Source: VAZQ01 sp963712565 (GTDB taxonomy: Bacteria > Pseudomonadota > Alphaproteobacteria > Rhizobiales > Xanthobacteraceae). From it: 64,000 bases of DNA. The stretch's first letter is position 1. The number at the start of each line of letters is the position of its first letter. Positions 17,837 through 27,495 of this stretch are shown one piece after another. The translations under genes were made by a program, and so were the position numbers. Under the pieces are notes generated by a model. It was not told the origin of the DNA, ran no database searches, and saw only the letters and a program-made list of their open reading frames with translations. Location of the stretch: positions 1 through 64,000 of the forward strand of contig CAVQIP010000017.1 in assembly GCA_963712565.1 (NCBI GenBank). Direction: 5' to 3'.

Positions 17837-18826
17837 ATGTCATCGACCGGTCTCACGCGCGCCCTGCGCAATGTTTCATTGGCGCTCGCGGTCCTCGCCG
17901 CCGCGGCCCCTTCGGCGTGGGCGCAGGGCGATTATCCGAGCAGGCCGATCCGGTTGATCGTCGGGTTCGCGGCCGGCGGCGGCAACGACCTGTTCGCGCG
18001 GCTGGTCGGGCAGAAGATGTCGGAGTATCTCGGCCAGAACGTCGTCATCGAGAACAAACCCGGCGCCGGCGGCCGGCTCGCCGTCGACTTCGTGAAGAAC
18101 CAGCCGGCGGACGGCTACACGATCATGGTGGCAGCCACCGGCCAGATGGCGATCGCGGCCGCGATCTATCCGAAGCTGCCTTATCACCCGACCCGCGATT
18201 TCATCCCGCTCACCATGATCGCGTCCTTCCCCCTGATCCTGGCCGGTCCCGCCAACGACACGATCAAGTCGGTCAAGGACCTCGTCGCCTACGGCAAGGC
18301 CCATCCCGACAAGTCGAACTACGCGACCTCGTCGCCCGCCTTCACCATCACCACCGAGCTGTTCAAGCTGAAAACCGGAATGCCGGGCGTGGCGGTGCCG
18401 TACAAGAGCAGCAACGAGATGATGCTCAGCGTGGCCGGCGGGAACACCTTGTTCTCGATCGCCGACGGTCCGCCCACGGTGCCGCTGGTGCAGGGCGGCA
18501 AGATCCGCGCGCTCGCAGTGACCGGATCGGAGCGCTCTTCCGAGCTGCCGGATGTTCCCAGCATGGCGGAGGCTGGCTATCCGGAGGTGAATATCGGCCT
18601 GTGGAGCGGCGTGTTTGTCGCGGTCAACACCCCGCCCGCGATCGCCAAGAAGCTCGATGACGCGGCCCGGCGCGCTCTGGCCGATGCCGGGGTGCGCGAG
18701 AAGCTCAAGGCCATGGCGGTCAACCCCGGCGGCGGCCCGGGCGAGGAGTTTCGCAAGAAGATCGAAGGCGACATCAAGATCTTTGCCGACGTCGCCAAGG
18801 CCGCCAATTTGCAATTCGCGGAATAG
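17837..18826 (+). CDS. Tripartite tricarboxylate transporter substrate-binding protein (Bug/TctC family)
   Basis: A 329-residue Bug receptor. A signal peptide runs to about residue 31 (AWAQG). Then come the family segments YPSRPIRLIVGFAAGGGNDLF, VIENKPGAGGRLA, PADGYTIMVAATG and ELPDVPSMAEAGYPE. ATG 17837 has GGAGGA eight bases upstream; the ATG six bases earlier is too close to that site. The gene is divergent from the POT transporter across 231 bp. No TctAB genes adjoin. Ligand unknown. Confidence 0.88.
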   Translation: MSSTGLTRALRNVSLALAVLAAAAPSAWAQGDYPSRPIRLIVGFAAGGGNDLFARLVGQKMSEYLGQNVVIENKPGAGGRLAVDFVKNQPADGYTIMVAATGQMAIAAAIYPKLPYHPTRDFIPLTMIASFPLILAGPANDTIKSVKDLVAYGKAHPDKSNYATSSPAFTITTELFKLKTGMPGVAVPYKSSNEMMLSVAGGNTLFSIADGPPTVPLVQGGKIRALAVTGSERSSELPDVPSMAEAGYPEVNIGLWSGVFVAVNTPPAIAKKLDDAARRALADAGVREKLKAMAVNPGGGPGEEFRKKIEGDIKIFADVAKAANLQFAE

Positions 18827-18958
18827 CACCGCTTACGCACGCAGGCCGGGTCTCATCCGACGGAAGTCGAACAGCGGCGGCGTCGAAAAAGCGCTCGCTC
18901 CGGCCGCCTCCTGTGCTAGGACACGCGCCAGGGGCGATGCCTACCCTACGGAGGCGTC

Positions 18959-19159
18959 GTGCAGCTCATCCTATACTACGTCGGCTTCATGGTGGCCGGC
19001 GATTTCGCCGACTATCTCATCGGGCTCGTGGTCGAGCGTATTTGGCCGCAGGCGAGCCTCGCGATCTTTCTGTTGCTCTACTTCGTCTTTCTGTGGGTCG
19101 CCTGGCTGCTGGCGGTGAAGATGACCGAGCCGAAGGCCGGCAAGCAAGCCGCGAGATGA
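18959..19159 (+). CDS. Small two-helix membrane protein
   Basis: A 66-residue protein with two hydrophobic stretches (residues 3-25 and 32-54) and a short basic tail (KMTEPKAGKQAAR), probably an integral inner-membrane protein. GTG 18959 is preceded by CTACGGAGGCGTC, a well-placed ribosome binding site, which is the main reason to call it. I recognise no family. It lies downstream of a Bug gene and is convergent with the beta-propeller protein gene, with a hairpin between them. Confidence 0.6.
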   Translation: MQLILYYVGFMVAGDFADYLIGLVVERIWPQASLAIFLLLYFVFLWVAWLLAVKMTEPKAGKQAAR

Positions 19160-19196
19160 TGCTCGCGGCTTAGCCGCCGTCATGGCCGGATCGTCA

Positions 19197-19224
19197 CTGC
19201 AGGTCGGGCTTGCCCGACTTGCAG
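19197..19224. terminator. Hairpin between convergent genes
   Basis: CTGCAGGTCGGGC, a TT turn and GCCCGACTTGCAG form a 13-bp stem with one G.T pair. It stands between two converging genes (stops at 19159 and 19231), where a bidirectional terminator would be expected. There is no T-run on either side, so it may instead be one of the GCAAGTCGG-type palindromic repeats; a similar arm occurs at 33414. Confidence 0.45.
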
Positions 19225-19230
19225 CAGGCG

Positions 19231-20895
19231 CTAATCCATCGGCTCCAGCTTGATGATCGAGGCGCCGTGGTTGTTGCCGACCCAGAAGGTGACCGGGGTC
19301 GTCGAGTTGTCGACAAAGACGCGGCGGATATTGGTCGAGCGCGGCAGCAGGTATTCGGTGATTTGGCCGCTCTTGGAATCGAGCCGTGCGATCCGGTCGG
19401 TCATCATCGAGCCGGTCCAGGCCTCCCCGTTCTTGTCGAGATGCACGTCATAGGGCGATGACCACGGCGTCGGCATCGCCCATTCCTGGAACGTCTGGGT
19501 CTTGGTATCGAACATCGCGATCTTGTTGCCGCGATATTCGCCGAACCAAAGGCGGTCCTGGGCATCCATCATGCCGCGCCGCGGTGCCGAAGCCTTGGTC
19601 GGCACGGTGAAGAGTTTGATCTCTCCGGTCTTGGCGTCGATCCGTCCGACATGCTCCTGGGCGAAGTCGGTGAAGTAGAGGTTGTTCTGCGAGTCCGGAA
19701 TAACGTCGTAGATATTGTGGTTCTCGCCCGGCTTCGAGTTCTTGAACGGCATGAAGGTCTCGATATTGCCGCTGGCAAGGTCGAGCCGGTGCACGGCGGC
19801 GAAGCCGTTGTTCTGCGACCAGACCTTGCCGTCGACATGCGAGGATTCCGCCCGCACCATGTTGACCTGGGTCATGTCCTTGTTCATGTCCGGCGGCAGG
19901 CTGAAGTACTGGAATTTTTCCGTCTTCGGATCGAACTTCGCCATGGCGCCCTGGTACATCATGCCGAGCCACATGTTGCCGTCGCGGTCGGCGCGCAGGC
20001 CGAGCATGCCGGTCGGCCAGCCTTTCTTGAGCTCGGCAACCGGATACTCCGTGACCTTCCCGGTTTTGGGATCGAGCTTGCCGAACGTCTGCTCGCCGAA
20101 ATTGGAGTACCAGGCGACCCCGTCGTCATCGACGATCACGTCATGCGGCTCGATCGTCGGCCGCGGCAGATCGTACTCGGTGACGATGACGCGGGTTGAC
20201 CGCCCGGTCGGGCGCGGCAGCGTCTTGAGCGGATATTCCCACGTCGTGCCCTCGTTCAGATTGATCGTGGCGAGGTAATCGGCACGCTGGCGGAAGGCTT
20301 GCTCGCGCGCATCGCCGCGCTCTTCGAGCAGACGCTGGGCGAGACGCCGCTGTGGGTGTAGCGGGGTCGACTGGTTGGCATAGCCCGCCATGCGCTTGAG
20401 GACATCGACGAAGGCCTCCGAGTCGTGTTGGGATTTGAACACGCGCTCGAGCGTGTGGCAGCTCACGCAGTTGTAGTAGACGAGCTTCTGTTGCGGCGTG
20501 CCGGGTGCGCTAATGATCCATTCGGCGTTGGTCAGTTGCGACGACAGCTTGCGCGTCTTGCGCAGCTTCAGCTCGATGCTGGCGCTCTTGTCCGCGGCCA
20601 CCTCCGCCGCGGCGCGGCCGTCGAGGTCATAGCCGACCGCGCGGGTGGTGATGGCATATTGTCCCGGCTCAAGCCGCGCGGCCGGAAAGCTGAAGCGCCC
20701 GTCCTTGTCGCTGACGACCGTGACCGTGATCGTGGAGCCGGTCCGTTTGGCGCTGACCAGCACGCCCTCCATGGCGCCTTCCTCGGCCGAGGTGACTTGC
20801 CCGGTCAATGCGACCGGCGCTTGCGCGCGGGCGGGCAGGAGCCCGGCGCCGGCAAGAGCAAGCGCGAGACCGGCGAACGTCAGGATGTTTTTCAT
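19231..20895 (-). CDS. Secreted carboxypeptidase-regulatory-like / c-haem motif / Vgb-like beta-propeller protein
   Basis: A 554-residue exported protein with three parts. After a signal peptide (1-25, PARAQA) comes a carboxypeptidase-regulatory-like Ig domain (27-112, VSDKDGRFSFPA). A middle region carries a single c-type haem motif CVSCH (143-147) in a cytochrome-like context (YYNCVSCHTLERVFKSQHD). From about residue 225 there are repeated strands of the virginiamycin B lyase/SMP-30 propeller type (PHDVIVDDDGVAWYSN, GLRADRDGNMWLG, DAQDRLWFGEYRGNKIAMFD). ATG 20895 starts the signal peptide. A periplasmic redox or lyase role is possible; the natural substrate is unknown. Confidence 0.75.
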   Translation of the reverse strand: MKNILTFAGLALALAGAGLLPARAQAPVALTGQVTSAEEGAMEGVLVSAKRTGSTITVTVVSDKDGRFSFPAARLEPGQYAITTRAVGYDLDGRAAAEVAADKSASIELKLRKTRKLSSQLTNAEWIISAPGTPQQKLVYYNCVSCHTLERVFKSQHDSEAFVDVLKRMAGYANQSTPLHPQRRLAQRLLEERGDAREQAFRQRADYLATINLNEGTTWEYPLKTLPRPTGRSTRVIVTEYDLPRPTIEPHDVIVDDDGVAWYSNFGEQTFGKLDPKTGKVTEYPVAELKKGWPTGMLGLRADRDGNMWLGMMYQGAMAKFDPKTEKFQYFSLPPDMNKDMTQVNMVRAESSHVDGKVWSQNNGFAAVHRLDLASGNIETFMPFKNSKPGENHNIYDVIPDSQNNLYFTDFAQEHVGRIDAKTGEIKLFTVPTKASAPRRGMMDAQDRLWFGEYRGNKIAMFDTKTQTFQEWAMPTPWSSPYDVHLDKNGEAWTGSMMTDRIARLDSKSGQITEYLLPRSTNIRRVFVDNSTTPVTFWVGNNHGASIIKLEPMD

Positions 20896-21111
20896 GGCCG
20901 AGTTTCCTTCCCGCAGATGAGGTGACGCTTGCGTGCGGCGCACCCTTGTGATCGCACGCGCATTTCACCCCTAAATCTTGGTCAATTCAATCCCGGACGC
21001 GGCTTATGGGGTCTGCGCGTCTTGCGGCCGAGCCCCGCCATCGGCGCCTTGCGCATCAGGATTGCAAGCGATTTTGCCCACGCTGCGGAACGAACACGGC
21101 CGCCACGTGCC

Positions 21112-23193
<2,082 letters not shown>

Positions 23194-23418
23194 GGCTCTC
23201 GTGGATCGGCGTGAAGGCGAACGAATCAGCTGTGACTATGCCACGGCCGGGGCCGCATCGTGATCCCGGTATTGCGTGAAGGCGGCGCGTCCGTGCACGA
23301 TGTCATATGGTCGCTCCGTACCATCAATTCAATTTGCTGCCGTGGGAAGGCCGTCGACTCGCCAGACATTCGCCCAACCCTGTTGCCAAGACTGCGTCGA
23401 AGCCGAGAGGAGCCCGTC

Positions 23419-24213
23419 ATGTTCAATCTCAACCGCCTGTTGAACGTGCTGTCATCCCGCGCCGCCACGACCGCCAGCTTTCAGCGCATGCTTGAGTGGA
23501 AGCTGCTGCGCGGCAGTCACGAATTTCCGGGGCCCGACGGCGGGACCTGCGTCAACGAGGCGGCGATCGTCGCCGCCGGCTATCCGTATCGCGCGGTCTA
23601 CCGCGTCAGGGATTTGCCGGCCTCCTTCTCGCGCCCGATCGGAATGCTCGCGCTGTGTCTCAACGACACGCTCGACGACGAGTTGCGGCAGGAATTGCTG
23701 GTGCCGTTCGTCACCCGTCTCGCCGGTTCGGCCGATGCGCCCAAGATCGAAATGATGCGAGCCGAGCTTATCCTCAAGCGCACCGTGGCCGACATCCTGG
23801 CGCCGACGCTTGCGCGCGCCGGCTATGGCGAGGTCGCCGAGCGGTGCTCCTCGCTCGGCACGCCAACGGAGCTGGTCGCGATCGCGAGAAGCCTGCGCGA
23901 CTGCGATAGCTCCGCCCTGCAGCGCTTGCTGACTTGCGCGCTCGAACACGCCGCCGATGCCGGCCGCCAGTGGCTGTCCGGGCTGCCGACCGAGGTGGTG
24001 TTCTGCACGTTTTCGGCGCTGCGCGAGATCGCCGCGCTCGAAGGCGATCGCGCGTCGGAAACGGTCCATCGACGGGCCGCCGCGATCCTCGCCGCCGCGG
24101 CCGAGATCGGAAATCAAGCGGAGGCATGCGGCACGGAAGCCGTCGCGAAGCGGATGGCCGACGCCAAGCGGGCGTCCGCGGCCGCCTGTCGCGGAGAAAC
24201 GCTCGCCGCCTGA
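23419..24213 (+). CDS. Hypothetical helical protein
   Basis: A 264-residue soluble protein I do not recognise. It is Ala/Leu/Arg-rich and mostly helical, with no signal peptide or membrane segment and several cysteines. The middle (residues 85-230) could be a helical repeat. ATG 23419 is preceded by GAGAGGAGCCCG. It is divergent from parE, and on its downstream side the CTAG-bounded repeat island begins 56 bp after its stop, so it marks the edge of the conserved chromosome. Confidence 0.6.
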   Translation: MFNLNRLLNVLSSRAATTASFQRMLEWKLLRGSHEFPGPDGGTCVNEAAIVAAGYPYRAVYRVRDLPASFSRPIGMLALCLNDTLDDELRQELLVPFVTRLAGSADAPKIEMMRAELILKRTVADILAPTLARAGYGEVAERCSSLGTPTELVAIARSLRDCDSSALQRLLTCALEHAADAGRQWLSGLPTEVVFCTFSALREIAALEGDRASETVHRRAAAILAAAAEIGNQAEACGTEAVAKRMADAKRASAAACRGETLAA

Positions 24214-24269
24214 CCGGAATAATGCCGCGGGCGGTCTGGTCTTGGCGGGCGAGGCAAGCTAAACCCGCG

Positions 24270-24345
24270 CTAGTGTCCCGATTCCGAAGTTCGCCAACCC
24301 GTGCGGCATCCTCTGATGCGAACTTCGGAATCAAAGGGACACTAG
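24270..24345. repeat. Palindromic element A, CTAG-bounded (76 bp)
   Basis: Starts and ends with CTAG. Its arms (TGTCCCGATTCCGAAGTTCG near the left end, and the complement on the right with an extra AAAG) form a long imperfect hairpin. A 76-bp copy lies in the opposite orientation at 27414-27489. No coding capacity. MITE-like. Confidence 0.8.
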
Positions 24346-24435
24346 CAATTTATGATTCTAGTGCGGGTTTTGGATTTGAAGTTCCTATGCGAGCTTGCGG
24401 CTACAATGGTAGGAACTTCAAATCCACCGCACTAG
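24342..24435. repeat. Left 94-bp inverted repeat flanking dedA (contains palindrome B, 24358-24435)
   Basis: Consists of CTAG, a 12-bp AT-rich spacer, CTAG, and a 78-bp palindromic element with arms built on GATTTGAAGTTCC. The whole unit recurs inverted at 24991-25084. It ends only 12 bp before the dedA ATG. Confidence 0.8.
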
Positions 24436-24447
24436 GCCGCCGCGCGC

Positions 24448-24984
24448 ATGTTCAAGAGTCTAGAAGCTCACGCCCAACAACTGGTGGAATTCGTGCGCGT
24501 CCACGAGGCGTGGGCGGCGCCGGTGGTGCTCGTGCTCGCCTTCGGCGAGTCGCTCGCCTTCATTTCCCTGCTCCTTCCGGCCTGGGCGGCGCTGATCGGG
24601 ATCGGCGTGCTGATCGCCTCCGGCAACCTCAATTTCTGGCCGGTTTGGGCTGCGGGCGCGATCGGAGCCGCGCTCGGCGATTGGCTGTCCTACTGGATCG
24701 GCCTCAAGCTCGGGCCCCCGGTCGCGCACGTTTGGCCGCTGTCGCGCCATCCCGAACTGCTGCCGAAGGGCGAAAGGTTCGTGCGGCGCTGGGGGGTGCT
24801 GGCGATCTTCATCGGTCGCTTCTTCGGGCCGTTGCGCGCCTCGGTCCCGCTGGTCGCCGGGATTTTCCGCATGCCGTTTTGGGAATTCCAGATCGCGAAC
24901 TTCAGCTCGGCTTTCGTGTGGTCCGCCGTGCTGCTCACCACGGGCGACGTGGTCACGAAAGTATTCAGATGGATCTGGGGATAG
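24448..24984 (+). CDS. DedA-family membrane protein
   Basis: A 178-residue DedA/VTT-domain protein. Family landmarks are FGESLAFISLLLPAWAALIGIG (residues 30-51, re-entrant helix with Glu/Ser), GDWLSYWIGLKLG, and GRFFGPLRASVPLVAGIFRMPFWEF with the conserved GRF.GP.R. DedA proteins help flip polyprenyl- and phospholipids and support proton-motive-force homeostasis. The ORF nearly fills the 555 bp between two inverted repeats: 12 bp separate the left repeat from the ATG and 6 bp separate the stop from the right repeat. No Shine-Dalgarno fits in that 12-bp leader, so a repeat-derived or leaderless start is possible. Confidence 0.85.
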   Translation: MFKSLEAHAQQLVEFVRVHEAWAAPVVLVLAFGESLAFISLLLPAWAALIGIGVLIASGNLNFWPVWAAGAIGAALGDWLSYWIGLKLGPPVAHVWPLSRHPELLPKGERFVRRWGVLAIFIGRFFGPLRASVPLVAGIFRMPFWEFQIANFSSAFVWSAVLLTTGDVVTKVFRWIWG

Positions 24985-24990
24985 CGCATG

Positions 24991-25084
24991 CTGGTGCGGT
25001 GGATTTGAAGTTCCTACCATTGTAGCCGCAAGCTCGCTTAGGAACTTCAAATCCAAACCCGCACTAGAATCATAAATTTGCTAG
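24991..25084. repeat. Right 94-bp inverted repeat flanking dedA (contains palindrome B', 24991-25067)
   Basis: Inverted copy of 24342-24435. Its inner end reads CTGG rather than CTAG, and its AT-rich spacer has one extra T. Outer CTAG sites lie at 25064-25067 and 25081-25084. It begins 6 bp after the dedA stop. Confidence 0.8.
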
Positions 25085-25351
25085 GCCGTGTACTCATAAA
25101 TCGCGATTGTTCGGCAATCGCTGGCTGATGTCCGCATTACCCCCGAAAGCGGCCGTATAGCGGACATCGGTGGATGTCTCAAAAGTGCCAATTGCAGACC
25201 TTCCGGGCTCCATTCGAGTCTTCGCAGTGTATCCGACAAATCAGTCCTCCAGGCACTTTGAACCGATGAGACAGCCGTCTGAGGGGAGCGTCGTCGTGTT
25301 ATCCAGGCCCTGTCTAATCAGAGAGACCCAATTGGAGCTAGAGAGGCGCTC

Positions 25352-25780
25352 ATGCCAGTCGTGCTCAGAAGTGCGACGGAAGCTGATGCGAAGCATGTCG
25401 AGTCGCTATTAGCCGAACTCGGCTACCCGTCGAAGGAAGCGGATGTCCGCCATCGCCTCCGTCGCTCGCTTGACAGCGACACTAGCTGTTTTCTCGTTGC
25501 ACAACAGGCGAGCGAGGTCATCGGCTTGGTTAGCGCCGAACTCGTCCCCTATTTCCCAAACGGCTCGACCATTTGCAGAGTCACTGGTCTCGTCGTCTCG
25601 ACACATCATCGTGGCCAGGGTGTCGGTGAAAAGCTTGTTACCGGCGCGGCCGACTTCGCACGCGAACGTCATTGCTCAGGGATTGAGATCACCAGTGCAG
25701 AACATCGTCTTGACGCGCACCGGTTCTACCAGCGGCTCGGGTTCTCCCGAACCTCGTTCAGATTCTTCCATGCCCTATGA
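25352..25780 (+). CDS. GNAT-family N-acetyltransferase
   Basis: A 142-residue acetyltransferase with the complete fold: LRSATEADAKHVESLLAELGYP at the start, VTGLVVSTHHRGQGVGEKLV as the acetyl-CoA-binding motif A (R/Q-x-x-G-x-G/A type), and HRLDAHRFYQRLGF as motif B. The substrate is unknown; similar small GNATs act on amines, antibiotics or protein N-termini. Base composition is lower in GC and codon use differs from neighbouring genes, consistent with transfer within element C. A truncated paralogue starts in the stop codon of this gene. Confidence 0.82.
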   Translation: MPVVLRSATEADAKHVESLLAELGYPSKEADVRHRLRRSLDSDTSCFLVAQQASEVIGLVSAELVPYFPNGSTICRVTGLVVSTHHRGQGVGEKLVTGAADFARERHCSGIEITSAEHRLDAHRFYQRLGFSRTSFRFFHAL

Positions 25781-25893
25781 ACATGCCTATTATTGTGCGC
25801 CTCGCAACAAAAGCCGACTTAAGCAATCGCTCAGCAGCCGTTGCACTGCGGGATTTCGAGCCGCTTATGACCGCTGTGGGTCAAAACCGGTAA
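25777..25893 (+). pseudogene. Truncated second GNAT-like ORF
   Basis: The ATG overlaps the stop of the preceding acetyltransferase (ATGA). The 38-codon frame reads MPIIVRLATKADLSNRSA from its third codon, very like the start of the gene upstream (MPVVLRSATEADA), then breaks off where the repeat-like end of element C begins. I read this as the N-terminal stub of a tandem acetyltransferase gene cut off by the element boundary. It is too short to be functional. Confidence 0.45.
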
Positions 25894-25967
25894 GTCTCGA
25901 AGTGAGCAAATGTTTTCCGGTTTGCCCCCGAAAGCGGACTCCGATTTACGATTAATGAGTACATGGC

Positions 25968-27417
25968 CTAGCACTACTTTGGCAGATTTTCGTGGCGCGG
26001 GATTCCCAAATCACTTTTTCTGTGACTCATGGGTGGTCGGCTTTTTGGAGGGGCCGACCATGGTTGGCAGGACGTTGGATTGGCAAGACGAGCTTGGACG
26101 TTGGCTCAAGCCGTTTCTAGATCGGTTGGGGCACAAGGCCCGGCGCCGGATGTGTCCGTCTACGTGTCGGGGCTGATCGGCCCTGGCGATCGCAAGAGCA
26201 TTCAGCCGATGGCGAAGCGGCTTGCGCTCGGCGAATGCGACCAATTGCACCACTTCATCGCTGCCGGGGTCTGGGATGCGGCGCCGGTGGAAACCGAGCT
26301 GCTTGTCCAAGCGGATATGCTCGTCGGCGGCGATGATGCCGTGCTGGTGATTGACGACACCGCGATTTCCAAGAAGGGCACGCATTCGGTGGGTGTCGCT
26401 GCGCAATATGCTTCGGCGCTCGGCAAGATCGCGAACTGCCAGACCATGGTGTCGCTGACGCTGGCCCGAGGCGAAGTACCGGTCATGCTGGCGTTACGGT
26501 TGTTTCTCCCCGAGAGCTGGACGAGTGATCGAGCTCGGTTGAAGCGAGCGGGTGTTCCAGCCGAATATCGAACGGCGCGGACGAAGCCGGAGCTGGCTCT
26601 GGCAGAGATTGATCGTGTCATTACGACCGGTGCGCGCTTCGGCTGCGTGCTGGCGGATGCCGGTTATGGGCTAAGTGCGCCGTTCCGCCAGGGGCTCACA
26701 GCTCGCAAACTGACCTGGGCGGTCGGTATTCCGCGGCATCTTAAGGTTTACCCTGCCGATGTGCGGATGATCTGGCCGGTTGCTAGGCGCGGTCGTCCCC
26801 GCCAGCGGCACGTCCCGGACATTCTATCGATACCGGCCGAAGACATGCTGGCCAACGCCAGATGGCGCACCATCAGTTGGCGCACCGGCACGAAAGGAAA
26901 GCTCAAGGCTCGTTTTGCTGCGGTCCGCGTGCGGGTTGCCGACGGACCGCCGCAGCGGATCAGGGACAAGGGTCAGCAACATCTGCCCGGCGACGAGGCT
27001 TGGTTGATTGGCGAACACAGGATGTCGGGAGAGAAGAAATATTATCTTGCCAACCTGCCGGCGAAGACTGACCTGCGCACCCTAGCGGCCACCATCAAGG
27101 CGCGATGGATTTGCGAGCAGGCTCACCAGCAGCTGAAAGAAGAACTTGGTCTCGATCACTTCGAGGGCCGATCCTGGCAGGGCCTTCACCGTCATGCGCT
27201 CATGACGATGATCGCCTACGCTTTCCTCCAATATCGCCGGCTCAAAACAGCAAGGCGGGAAAAAGATCAACGGGCTGCCGCCGCGGCCGACATTGCCCGC
27301 CGTGCGCGAGGCCATCCTCGACCTCATCGCTCGACCACTGCCGCAGCGATGCCCGCACTGCAGAAAATGGATTTGCAGCGAAAAGCAGCGTGAATAAATC
27401 TGCCAAAGTAGTGCTAG
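25968..27417 (+). mobile_element. IS701-family insertion sequence with CTAG target duplication
   Basis: A 1.45-kb element whose ends are a perfect 21-bp inverted repeat when the CTAG is partly included: TAGCACTACTTTGGCAGATTT at 25969-25989 and its complement at 27396-27416. CTAG at 25968-25971 and 27414-27417 is the expected 4-bp target duplication for this family. It encodes one transposase with two frame disruptions. The left CTAG is shared with the end of element C and the right CTAG with palindrome A', so all three abut exactly. Confidence 0.85.
26060..27397 (+). pseudogene. IS701-family DDE transposase with two compensating frameshifts
   Basis: ATG 26060 follows GGAGGGGCCGACC and gives MVGRTLDWQDELGRWLKPF, the normal start, up to RRMCP near 26160. 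The conserved continuation (YVSGLIGPGDRKS) is then in another frame, as if one base were lost. The long middle part carries the DDE residues: VLVIDDTAISKKG, GCVLADAGYG, and the Glu region QAHQQLKEELGLDHFEG. Near 27255 the family-like tail (LPAVREAILDLIARPLPQRCPHC) returns in the first frame, as if one base were gained, ending at TAA 27397. The total would be about 445 residues. Inactive unless the frameshifts are sequencing errors. Confidence 0.75.
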
Positions 27418-27489
27418 TGTCCCTTTGATTCCGAAGTTCGCATCAGAAGGTGCCGCGAGGGTTTGCGAACTTCGGAATCGGGACACTAG
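27414..27489. repeat. Palindromic element A', CTAG-bounded (76 bp)
   Basis: Same length as the element at 24270-24345 and nearly identical in the opposite orientation, differing at only a handful of loop positions. Its left CTAG doubles as the right target duplication of the IS701-family element; its right CTAG lies 6 bp before the stop of the next, oppositely oriented gene. Confidence 0.8.
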
Positions 27490-27495
27490 GGCCCC

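Larger units (their letters stand above)
25081..25971. mobile_element. CTAG-bounded element C (891 bp) carrying acetyltransferase genes
   Basis: The ends are imperfect inverted repeats of about 25 bp: left CTAGGCCGTGTACTCATAAA (25081 on) and right, read on the minus strand, CTAGGCCATGTACTCATTAA (25971 back). The interior is visibly lower in GC than its neighbours. It includes the perfect 9-bp inverted repeat GATGTCCGC/GCGGACATC (25127-25135, 25160-25168) and a direct repeat CCCCCGAAAGCGG near both ends (25140 and 25924). It holds one intact GNAT gene and one truncated one but no transposase, so it would need one in trans. Element status is inferred from the termini. Confidence 0.5.

Noticed and set aside
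26060..27397. Programmed frameshifting in the IS701 transposase
   Set aside because: IS701-family transposases are made from one frame, there is no slippery heptamer at the first break, and the two breaks go in opposite directions.
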